From assembly GCA_964514285.1 (NCBI GenBank), contig CAZEQC010000004.1, positions 49,595 through 113,594 of the forward strand: a stretch of 64,000 nucleotides of DNA, read 5' to 3'. The position numbers were made by a program, and so were the translations under genes. Of this stretch, positions 25,840 to 32,513 are shown piece by piece (positions within the stretch are counted from its first letter, which is position 1; each line of letters starts with the position of its first letter). The notes under the pieces were generated by a model that was given only the letters and a program-made list of their open reading frames with translations, was not told the DNA's origin and did no database searches. Source of the stretch: SKLM01 sp964514285 (GTDB taxonomy: Bacteria; Chloroflexota; Anaerolineae; B4-G1).

Positions 25840-27507
25840 CTACATAGGTGGCATGCCGCCGCCCGGCATACCGCCACCCGGCATACCGCCGCCACCCGGA
25901 CCGCCCTCGTCGCCCTTCTCGGGCAAGTCGGTGATCAAAGCCTCGGTGGACAGGACCATCGCCGCAATGGAAGCAGCGTTCTGCAAGGCCCCCTTTGTTA
26001 CCTTGGCCGGATCAATGATGCCCCGCTCGACCATATCCGCGAAGTCACCCTCCAGCACGTCATAGCCGATGCGATCGCTGTCCTCTTCCTTCTGCATCCG
26101 CCGCACAGCGTCAAGGATCACAGCGCCATCCTCGCCAGCGTTCTCAGCGAGCTTGCGGAGCGGCATCTCCAGTGCCTTGCGCAGGATCGTCACGCCGGTC
26201 TGCTCATCCGGGAAGGTCAACTCGACGTCATCGAGAGCGGAGATCGCGTTAATCAACGCCACGCCACCACCCGGCACGATACCCTCTTCGACCGCAGCTC
26301 GCGTCGCCGACAGCGCGTCTTCGACGCGGTGCTTCTTCTCTTTCAACTCTGTCTCGGTCGCCGCACCAACGCGGATCACGGCAACGCCGCCCGCGAGCTT
26401 GGCCAAGCGCTCCTGAAGCTTCTCACGGTCATAGTCCGATGTGGACTTCTCAATCTCGACCTTGATCTGCTCCATGCGCCCCTTGATGTCGTCATCGGTG
26501 CCTCTGCCACCGATGATGGTCGTCTCGTCCTTCGTGGAGACAACCTTCTCGGCCCGGCCGAGATCCTCCATCGTCGTGCTTTCAAGGGTGCGACCCTCTT
26601 CCTCGGTGATCACGTGCCCACCGGTGAGGATTGAGATATCCTTCAGCATAGCCTTGCGGCGATCGCCAAATCCAGGCGCCTTCACAGCCAGGACGTTGAG
26701 CATACCACGCAGCTTGTTCAACACCAGCGTGGCCAGCGCCTCGCCGTCGACGTCCTCAGCGATGACGATCAAGTCACGGTTACCCTTCTGGACCAGCTTC
26801 TCCAGAACCGGCACCAGGTCCTGAGCTGCTGAAATCTTGTCATCGTGGATAAGGATATAGGGTTCCTCAATGACCGCCTCCATCGTTTCCTGATCAGAGA
26901 CGAAGTAAGGCGAGAGATAACCGCGATCAAATTGCATACCCTCGACGTACTCGATCTCGAATTCGAGACCGCGGGATTCCTCGACGGTGATGACGCCGTC
27001 CTTACCCACCCGGTCCATAACCTCAGCGATAACCTCACCAATCTCCCGATCCTGCGCAGAGATGGCGGCAACGTTCGCAATCGCATCCTTGGTCGTCAAT
27101 GCAATAGACTGCTCGTCGATGTTCCCAGCAATCGCTTCGGACGCGGCCAGGATGCCCCGCTTAAGCAGCATCGGGTTGGCGCCGGCGGCAACGTTCTTCA
27201 TGCCCTGCGTGATAATGGAGTGGGAGAGAAGTGTCGCCGTGGTGGTGCCGTCACCTGCGATATCGTTCGTCTTGGTCGCGGCCTCCTTCAGCAACTGAGC
27301 ACCCATGTTCTCGAAGGGCTGCTTCAATTCGATTTCCTTGGCCACCGTCACACCGTCGTGGGTGATGGTTGGAGCACCCCACTGCTTATCAAGGGCGACG
27401 TTACGGCCCTTGGGGCCCAACGTGGTCACGACCGCGTTCGCCACCGTGTCAATACCGCTCTTCAATGAGCGTCGGGCTTCTTCACTAAAAACTAACTGTT
27501 TTGCCAT
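25840..27507 (-). CDS. groL: Chaperonin GroEL (Hsp60)
   Basis: The 555-residue protein is a full GroEL. It opens AKQLVFSEEARRSLKSGIDT and has GPKGRNVALDKQWGAPTITH, the ATPase segment AGDGTTTATLLSHSI, and TVEESRGLEFEIEYVEGMQF. The C-terminal tail is the usual Gly/Met-rich repeat (GGGMPGGGMPGGGMPPM). It refolds proteins in the cytoplasm with GroES and ATP. It lies 46 bp after groS, under the same CIRCE-controlled promoter. Confidence 0.98.
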   Translation of the reverse strand: MAKQLVFSEEARRSLKSGIDTVANAVVTTLGPKGRNVALDKQWGAPTITHDGVTVAKEIELKQPFENMGAQLLKEAATKTNDIAGDGTTTATLLSHSIITQGMKNVAAGANPMLLKRGILAASEAIAGNIDEQSIALTTKDAIANVAAISAQDREIGEVIAEVMDRVGKDGVITVEESRGLEFEIEYVEGMQFDRGYLSPYFVSDQETMEAVIEEPYILIHDDKISAAQDLVPVLEKLVQKGNRDLIVIAEDVDGEALATLVLNKLRGMLNVLAVKAPGFGDRRKAMLKDISILTGGHVITEEEGRTLESTTMEDLGRAEKVVSTKDETTIIGGRGTDDDIKGRMEQIKVEIEKSTSDYDREKLQERLAKLAGGVAVIRVGAATETELKEKKHRVEDALSATRAAVEEGIVPGGGVALINAISALDDVELTFPDEQTGVTILRKALEMPLRKLAENAGEDGAVILDAVRRMQKEEDSDRIGYDVLEGDFADMVERGIIDPAKVTKGALQNAASIAAMVLSTEALITDLPEKGDEGGPGGGGMPGGGMPGGGMPPM

Positions 27508-27553
27508 CTTGATTCCTCCTCAGAAAAATCTCTTATCAGAAAACCTCAGCAGG

Positions 27554-27856
27554 CTACTCAATCTTGGCGAGGATGTCACTCTCTTTGAGAATGAGGATTT
27601 CCTTGCCTTCTTCGGTCTTGAAGCCTGTGCCAGCGTACTTGGAGAACACAACCGTATCCCCCGCCTCAACGTCCAAGGGGATCCGGTTACCCTGCTCATC
27701 CCGATTGCCAGGGCCTACGGCTAGAACCTCGCCCTGCTGTGGCTTTTCCTTGGCGGTATCGGGCAATACCAGTTCGCCACCGGCAAAGGTCTCAACGTCC
27801 TTCTCGATCGGTGCGACCACCACTCGAGAGCCCAACGGCTTGATATTAACGGTCAT
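27554..27856 (-). CDS. groS: Co-chaperonin GroES (Hsp10)
   Basis: The 100-residue protein matches GroES: IKPLGSRVVVAPIEKDVETF, the mobile loop GGELVLPDTAKEKPQQGEVL, and DTVVFSKYAGTGFKTEEGKE. It caps the GroEL ring. AGGAGGTGACAAG stands before the ATG. A complete CIRCE operator and a strong promoter lie upstream, so heat-shock control by HrcA is expected. Confidence 0.98.
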   Translation of the reverse strand: MTVNIKPLGSRVVVAPIEKDVETFAGGELVLPDTAKEKPQQGEVLAVGPGNRDEQGNRIPLDVEAGDTVVFSKYAGTGFKTEEGKEILILKESDILAKIE

Positions 27857-27901
27857 CTTGTCACCTCCTGCGCTTAGCGTATTAGCAAACGACGAATCTC
27901 T

Positions 27902-27928
27902 TTAGCACTCAGCGGATGAGAGTGCTAA
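27902..27928 (-). promoter_or_regulatory. CIRCE operator (HrcA binding site) for groS-groL
   Basis: TTAGCACTC at 27902-27910, a 9-base spacer, then GAGTGCTAA at 27920-27928. Both arms match the known CIRCE consensus exactly. It lies just downstream of the promoter. Confidence 0.97.
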
Positions 27929-27938
27929 CTTGCGTTTA

Positions 27939-27966
27939 ATCATACCATGCGTCTAAGAGATGTCAA
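27939..27966 (-). promoter_or_regulatory. Promoter of groS-groL
   Basis: On the minus strand, TTGACA (27961-27966) and TATGAT (27939-27944) are 16 bases apart, immediately upstream of CIRCE. Confidence 0.85.
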
Positions 27967-28045
27967 GACCCATGCCCGGTCAGTAAGGGGGCTCAAATCC
28001 ATTCATATACCTTTCTTACCCTATACCCCCTCGCTCACACAGCAC

Positions 28046-28080
28046 AGAACCCGCTGCGCGGACTCAGCGGGTTCTTTATA
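28046..28080. terminator. Hairpin downstream of carD
   Basis: AGAACCCGCTG at 28046-28056 pairs with CAGCGGGTTCT at 28065-28075. The T-rich side (TTTATAT) is on the plus strand, where no gene precedes it. By position it most likely ends the minus-strand carD transcript, but the T-tract does not support that strand. Confidence 0.5.
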
Positions 28081-28111
28081 TCTCTGATGTCACGGCTGAA
28101 TCGTCCCGTGT

Positions 28112-28612
28112 CTACGACGACAGGATCTTCCGCAACTCCTCTCTGATCTGCATTTTGGCTTCTGCTACATCGATCTCCTGCGCAGCAGCGACCTCACCAG
28201 CGACGAACATCAGTGCCTCCTTATAAATCCGCTTCCCCCGCGTCGTCAGGTGGTCCTCTTCCTTCTGTCGCCAGGTCAGATCCCTCAGTACCTCAGCCAC
28301 CTGAAAGATATCCCCAGCGTGAAGCTTGTCCCGCAAGAACTTATGGCGCGTCTTATGGTTCGACGGCAACTCCTCTGGATCGGAGCGCAGGACATCCCAT
28401 ACCTGCTCCACCTCGGACTGCCGAATCGCCAGCCGAAGCCCCAGTTCGTCCGCCTCCTCAATCGGGATCATCAGCTTAAGGCTTGGTTCCCGCCCCAGCA
28501 ACTCGATCTGATAGTATTGGCTGCTGCTACCTTGCCACTCACGTTCCTGGATATTTACGACTACACCAACACCACGCGTAGGATGAACAATAGCATCCCC
28601 CGTATTGAACAT
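28112..28612 (-). CDS. carD: CarD/CdnL-family RNA polymerase-binding regulator
   Basis: The 166-residue protein has the CarD layout. An N-terminal Tudor-like RNA-polymerase-interacting domain starts MFNTGDAIVHPTRGVGVVVN and contains YYQIELLG and KLMIPIEEADELGLR. A helical C-terminal domain with KTRHKFLRDKLHAGDIFQVA and EVLRDLTWRQKE follows. CarD stabilises the open promoter complex, notably at rRNA promoters. I chose the ATG at 28610-28612, with AGGAGG before it; an upstream reading has no site of its own. It is a single gene between groS and the cold-shock operon, both on the same strand. Confidence 0.93.
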   Translation of the reverse strand: MFNTGDAIVHPTRGVGVVVNIQEREWQGSSSQYYQIELLGREPSLKLMIPIEEADELGLRLAIRQSEVEQVWDVLRSDPEELPSNHKTRHKFLRDKLHAGDIFQVAEVLRDLTWRQKEEDHLTTRGKRIYKEALMFVAGEVAAAQEIDVAEAKMQIREELRKILSS

Positions 28613-29099
28613 CTCACTTCCTCCTACTTGTCTGCTGTGAACTCCCCCTTGGGCACAGAAGCTCACGTTCAGGGCCAGACCTATCAGCCAAGGGTAGAGA
28701 CCCCTTCATAGATATCGACGCCACCCACTGCCCGAACACCCTCTGAGGGTAACCGGCACGGATAAAGACGATATGAGTCAATCAATTGGCAGTCATACCA
28801 GGTAATGTTCAACAGCAGGACTCTGATTCAGCTCTTATGAGAACGAGTCCAGACGACGATATCGTGCGTGGTAGCAACCCACCGTCTCTCCGCTTGCCCA
28901 GCGAGGCCCTGTCCGTCTCACGACGAACGCAACAGCCAAACGCCGCGTTCACGGACTTGCCCGCCCTAGAAGAGGACAAAACGATCACCCATCAGCCGGC
29001 ACCCCGTTCATAGGTCCTAGATCTGGATCGAGGCGGATTCCAAGCCGGTAACTGTTCATCTGCTGCTCCCAGCGGATCCGTGATCGGCACTCTTGGGCG
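28613..29099. other. Intergenic stretch upstream of carD, no gene recognised
   Basis: Nothing in this stretch resembles a known protein. The plus-strand frames lack ribosome binding sites and look like chance. It presumably holds the carD promoter, which I could not place with confidence. Confidence 0.5.
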
Positions 29100-29125
29100 C
29101 AAAATCGCCGGATTGCGAATCCGGC
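29100..29125 (-). terminator. Candidate terminator after the cold-shock operon
   Basis: GCCGGATT at 29107-29114 and AATCCGGC at 29118-29125 form an 8-bp stem with a 3-base loop. On the minus strand it is followed by GATTTTG. It lies about 160 bp past the last gene of the operon. Confidence 0.45.
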
Positions 29126-29283
29126 TAGAGCATGAGACCCACAAGGTGAATAGTTACCCAAGCCGTATGCGAATGCGGCCCCTCTGTCGTGCCCCCTTAG
29201 CGGACAAGCCAGAGAGTTGGTTATTCAGTTTTCTGCGTCAGCTCAATGTCGTTCAGCCTGCCGACTGCCGTCCTAGCGCTTCC

Positions 29284-29514
29284 TCACGAATGAACGACGA
29301 CGACTTCCTGAGCCCGGGGACCTTTATCAGCTTTCTCGACCCCAAACTCGACGGTGTCGCCTCGCCTCAACCAATAGGCATCCATTCTGTCGCGGAAGTC
29401 ATTCATATGCACGAAGACGTCAGGCTTCCCATCATCTCGTCGAATGAAACCATATCGCTTTTGATGATCGAACCACTTGATATTCCCTGTTACTCGATCA
29501 GACACTTTGCTCAT
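29284..29514 (-). CDS. Cold-shock domain protein
   Basis: The 76-residue protein is a single cold-shock OB fold with both RNA-binding motifs: GNIKWFDHQKRYGFIRRDDG (RNP1-like KRYGFI) and DVFVHMNDF (RNP2), then RRGDTVEFGVEKADKGPRAQ. It should bind single-stranded RNA or DNA as a chaperone. It is the last gene of the operon, 56 bp after the 118-residue protein. GGAG is only one base from the ATG at 29514; a GTG three codons later has better spacing (ten bases), so the real start may be there. Confidence 0.9.
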   Translation of the reverse strand: MSKVSDRVTGNIKWFDHQKRYGFIRRDDGKPDVFVHMNDFRDRMDAYWLRRGDTVEFGVEKADKGPRAQEVVVVHS

Positions 29515-29570
29515 ACTCCTTATATGATCAGCTTAATTGACTTGTTTGAACGTCTCATATGCTTTGAACG

Positions 29571-29927
29571 TCACGTACTTCGACCTTCCTCTAGATCAAC
29601 AACCGCTTGTTCATAGGAAGGCAACGGCTCAGGATCGCCAGGAGCCCCTGGATAGTCCAAGCTGAACACCAGGGGTTGATCTGGTGGTGCCATGCCGCGA
29701 TTCAGCCGTTCCACAATAGCCCGCGCTCCCAACCCAGCGACCATGTCACGGCGACCGTCCGCCGAGACTGTGGACCGCATGTTGACCAACCGGAAGAGTG
29801 GGGACAGGAGAGCTGGAACGATCCAGGTCTCGCCATCCTCCTTTCGCGTGACGTCGAACAGGGCCACATCATCGGTCCCGTCCGTCGCCAATCGTATCTC
29901 ACGCAACTTAATCTGATAGGCCGACAT
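29571..29927 (-). CDS. Hypothetical protein in the cold-shock operon
   Basis: I do not recognise this 118-residue protein. It begins SAYQIKLREIRLATDGTDDV and looks like a small alpha/beta domain with a long helix (DMVAGLGARAIVERLNRG) and an acidic C terminus. No cysteines, membrane segments or catalytic motif are apparent. It starts three bases after the stop of the zinc-ribbon/cold-shock gene, with AAGGG before the ATG, so the two are translationally coupled. That position between two cold-shock genes suggests a role with RNA or translation, but nothing in the sequence proves it. Confidence 0.7.
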   Translation of the reverse strand: MSAYQIKLREIRLATDGTDDVALFDVTRKEDGETWIVPALLSPLFRLVNMRSTVSADGRRDMVAGLGARAIVERLNRGMAPPDQPLVFSLDYPGAPGDPEPLPSYEQAVVDLEEGRST

Positions 29928-29930
29928 CCC

Positions 29931-30290
29931 TTATCCCTTAATCTCCACGTTAAGCGCCTCTGGACCCTTCGGTGAATATCGCATATGGAAGCGAGCGGCT
30001 TGTCCCTTCTCCGGCACGCCACCAGCCGCCTCTAGAAGCTGTTGCTGGTGGAAGAACACGTCCTTGTCTTCCTTGATCGTAATGAAGCCGTAGTGCTTGC
30101 GCGGGCTGAACCACTTCACCCTTCCCTCTTTCTTGGGCAAGGGCCCCGCACCCAAGAAACAAGTCGGGCATAGCACCGGAATGACCAGTCGTCTGCCCCA
30201 CCGCAGGAGAAAGTCGCGATAGGTAGCAGTCAGCACAAAACCTCGCCCACAGCGCTGACACACAATGACATTGAGCTCGTCTCTCATCAT
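29931..30290 (-). CDS. Zinc-ribbon plus cold-shock domain fusion protein
   Basis: In this 119-residue protein, residues 1-45 hold two Cys pairs (VCQRCGRGF and LCPTCF) spaced as in a zinc ribbon. Residues about 55-119 are a cold-shock domain: GRVKWFSPRKHYGFITIKED (RNP1-like HYGFI) and DVFFHQQQL (RNP2), ending with YSPKGPEALNVEIK. It probably binds single-stranded nucleic acid with an added zinc-stabilised module. It begins 13 bases after the S1-domain gene. Two ATG codons stand in tandem, and the ribosome binding site is weak. Confidence 0.85.
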   Translation of the reverse strand: MMRDELNVIVCQRCGRGFVLTATYRDFLLRWGRRLVIPVLCPTCFLGAGPLPKKEGRVKWFSPRKHYGFITIKEDKDVFFHQQQLLEAAGGVPEKGQAARFHMRYSPKGPEALNVEIKG

Positions 30291-30303
30291 AAGACGACCG
30301 ATC

Positions 30304-31434
30304 CTACATCACTCGATCATCAAAGGCCTCTTCCTGAGGCACAAAAGCCGCATTTGGAACCCCACGAAGGCTAAGGGCCAGCCGCCGTCTCGGTGAATCG
30401 ATGTTCAGAACGCGGACCTTGATCGGCACGTTATGGCCCAACCTCGCAAAAGTTGATTTGCCACTAGGCATCTCAGAGGTGTGGACCAAGCCCTCTACAC
30501 CCTGACCGACGTCCACGAAAGCGCCGAAATCGACGACATTCGTGACACGCCCCTCGACGACTTGATCCACCTCCAGTTCTCCAACCACGACTGGCCACGG
30601 ATCAGGTAGCATACATTTGCGACTGAGTTCGATGCGCTCTCGCTCCCGATCCACACTTAAGACCTTCACCTCAACCTCGTCACCAACATCAAGCACGTCA
30701 CTAGGGTGGTCCAGATGCCGCCAATCCAACTCAGAAATATGAACCAAGCCGTCGACGCCACCCAGATCCACAAAAGCACCGTAGTCCACTAGGTTTCGCA
30801 CGATCCCCGTGCGTTCGTCATCCTCGCTCAATTCGCTGAGCAATTCCTGACGACGACGGCGATTTGCAGCGCGCTCCGATAGAATCAACCGCCGGCGACG
30901 CTGCTCTACCTCAAGAACAGCGAGTGTCAGCGTCTGCCCAACCAAATCACACTTCGCCTCTCGAAGGCGTTCACCGCGTAACCCCGGCGGCACAGAGGCC
31001 AGGTGTGAGTTCGGCACAAAACCATGCAGCCGCCCAAAGGAGACCAGGACGCCACCACTGTTCACACCCGTGACGTCACCCTCGCAGGTCTCTTCGTCAT
31101 CCAAGAGCTCTCTCGCACGCAGCCAATCCTCTTGAGCCAGTCCTTGATTCAACGAAACGATAATGCCGTCGCCGCCCGGGCGCGTATCCCGTATCCTAAC
31201 AGGCACACGGTCTCCAGCTTGTAGACCGGCTCGGAAGCCGTCATCCAGGAGTTGCAGGTCCTCACGAGGGACAACACCGTCGCGCTTGACGCCCAGGTCG
31301 ACGAGCAACTCGTCGCCAGTAACGAAGAGGACAACAGCCTCGCATATGTCACCACGTTTGGGGCGTATATAGTCGTAGTCGCGCTCAATCAACGCTGAGA
31401 GCTGCTCTTGGATGTCCGTACGTGGTTGCCCCAT
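30304..31434 (-). CDS. Four-domain S1 RNA-binding protein (ribosomal S1-like)
   Basis: About 376 residues with four S1 repeats. They start near RGDICEAVVLFVTGDELLVD, EGDVTGVNSGGVLVSFGRLH, ERTGIVRNLVDYGAFVDLGG and EGRVTNVVDFGAFVDVGQG. The last two are the closest to consensus, with GLVHISEL and GLVHTSEM. Proteins of this size serve as S1-like factors that bring mRNA to the 30S subunit in many bacteria. The ATG at 31432-31434 lies four bases after the stop of rpsU and has no good ribosome binding site of its own, so it probably depends on translation of rpsU. Coupling S1 with S21, both of which help mRNA binding, is suggestive. Confidence 0.88.
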   Translation of the reverse strand: MGQPRTDIQEQLSALIERDYDYIRPKRGDICEAVVLFVTGDELLVDLGVKRDGVVPREDLQLLDDGFRAGLQAGDRVPVRIRDTRPGGDGIIVSLNQGLAQEDWLRARELLDDEETCEGDVTGVNSGGVLVSFGRLHGFVPNSHLASVPPGLRGERLREAKCDLVGQTLTLAVLEVEQRRRRLILSERAANRRRRQELLSELSEDDERTGIVRNLVDYGAFVDLGGVDGLVHISELDWRHLDHPSDVLDVGDEVEVKVLSVDRERERIELSRKCMLPDPWPVVVGELEVDQVVEGRVTNVVDFGAFVDVGQGVEGLVHTSEMPSGKSTFARLGHNVPIKVRVLNIDSPRRRLALSLRGVPNAAFVPQEEAFDDRVM

Positions 31435-31438
31435 CGAG

Positions 31439-31648
31439 CTAATATCCGTACTTCTGTTCTTCCTTCTGCCGGCGCTTACGTTCACGGCGGATCGCCTTGC
31501 GGCGCGCGATGCGTTTCTTCTCACTCTCAGAAACGTAGTATCGCTTCTTCTTCACAGTGCTCAGGATTCGGGATCGAGCGACCTTCTTCCGGAATCGCTT
31601 GAGCAAGCTTCGCTGTGACTCTCCTGGTCGTAGTTCAACCTTTGTCAA
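31439..31648 (-). CDS. rpsU: Small ribosomal subunit protein S21
   Basis: The 69-residue protein matches S21: TKVELRPGESQRSLLKRFRK, then KVARSRILSTVKKKRYYVSE and a basic helical tail. S21 sits near the anti-Shine-Dalgarno end of 16S rRNA and aids initiation. I chose the TTG at 31646-31648, ten bases after AAGGAGG. Reading from an earlier TTG at 31681 would translate two purine-rich ribosome-binding sequences as a Gly-rich leader, which is unlikely. It lies between the DksA/TraR-like gene and the S1 gene. Confidence 0.92.
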   Translation of the reverse strand: MTKVELRPGESQRSLLKRFRKKVARSRILSTVKKKRYYVSESEKKRIARRKAIRRERKRRQKEEQKYGY

Positions 31649-31726
31649 CGCTATTTCACCTCCTTTCAAACCTCCTATCAACGATCACACGATCTATGAC
31701 GTCTCGACATCATGGCGCATGGACAT

Positions 31727-32062
31727 TCAGCCCGCATCAGATCGGGCGCACTCGATACAAAGCGTGGCGTCGGGCAAGACAGCCAGCCGATCAGGATCGA
31801 TCAGAGCGCTACAACGCTCGCATAGGCCGTACGTACCCTGGCTGATCCGCGACAACTGCTGCTCGAGACTGCTGGCCCGCTTCTTGAGATCACTTAACAT
31901 GGCTTGGTCAAGTTCCCATCGTGTGATGGATGGATCTCCCTTGCCCATGCCATAGTCAGGTTTCTCTTCAAGCCCTTCCTCAAGCTTCTCAATCTGTCTA
32001 CGCAGCTCCTGCAACTCGCTCTGGAGCTCCTGCGCCTCATCAGACGTCTTCTCAACTACCAT
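31727..32062 (-). CDS. DksA/TraR-family zinc-finger protein
   Basis: A 111-residue protein. A coiled-coil N terminus (EAQELQSELQELRRQIEKLE) is followed by the helix LSDLKKRASSLEQQLSRISQ. The C4 zinc finger is GTYGLCERCSALIDPDRLAV with CIECAR. DksA/TraR proteins enter the RNA polymerase secondary channel and alter initiation, often with ppGpp. The coiled-coil tip acidic residues of DksA are not clearly recognisable. I chose the ATG at 32060-32062; the ribosome binding site is weak. It is the first gene of the S21-S1-cold-shock operon. Confidence 0.85.
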   Translation of the reverse strand: MVVEKTSDEAQELQSELQELRRQIEKLEEGLEEKPDYGMGKGDPSITRWELDQAMLSDLKKRASSLEQQLSRISQGTYGLCERCSALIDPDRLAVLPDATLCIECARSDAG

Positions 32063-32392
32063 AATCCACAAACACGCACAGACTTGGTCAGCCGCCAACC
32101 ATGCTATGGTCTTGGCCAAACCAAGTCCGATTCAGGAACGTCAGTATAGGAACTGAGAACGCGTCTCAGAACAGACCTCACACCATTAGAGGCCCTGAAA
32201 TGTCCTGCCAGAATTCAATAAAACGCCGTCAGCCTTCCGCTTCACACCCGGTCAAGCTCACGCTGAATTCTCGTGTCGAGCAGTCACGATCCGCTCGACA
32301 TCGAACCTGGAGGTATCCGACGAGACCAGAGGTTTCGGCGACCCTCAACGCAAATCTACAACTGCAACTATGCAGCCTTAACGCGATACTAT
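32063..32392 (-). other. Long 5' leader of the DksA-S21-S1 operon, with a hairpin
   Basis: If the promoter at 32393-32420 is used, the mRNA has a leader of about 320 nt. It contains a hairpin at 32274-32300, where TGTCGAGC pairs with GCTCGACA. No open frame within it looks like a gene. Long leaders before S21 and S1 genes can host ribosomal-protein autoregulation; that is speculation here. Confidence 0.4.
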
Positions 32393-32420
32393 ATTATAGC
32401 ACAAATTCTCGATCTGACAA
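32393..32420 (-). promoter_or_regulatory. Promoter of the DksA-S21-S1-cold-shock operon
   Basis: On the minus strand, TTGTCA (32415-32420), a 16-base spacer and TATAAT (32393-32398), with TG one base before the -10 box (extended -10). Confidence 0.75.
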
Positions 32421-32513
32421 TTCAAACCGACAAGAGAAGGTCGTCTCGGCCCACCCGACGACCTCACGGTTGATGCTGGCCTATGGGCAGCTTCCCTCAT
32501 CAATCACCCAAGC

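Noticed and set aside
28786..29013. Plus-strand frame of 75 codons between carD and the cold-shock operon
   Set aside because: No ribosome binding site, low-complexity composition and no family resemblance.
29080..29616. Plus-strand frame of 178 codons opposite the cold-shock gene
   Set aside because: It is the mirror of a clear cold-shock domain gene on the other strand, and its composition is not protein-like.
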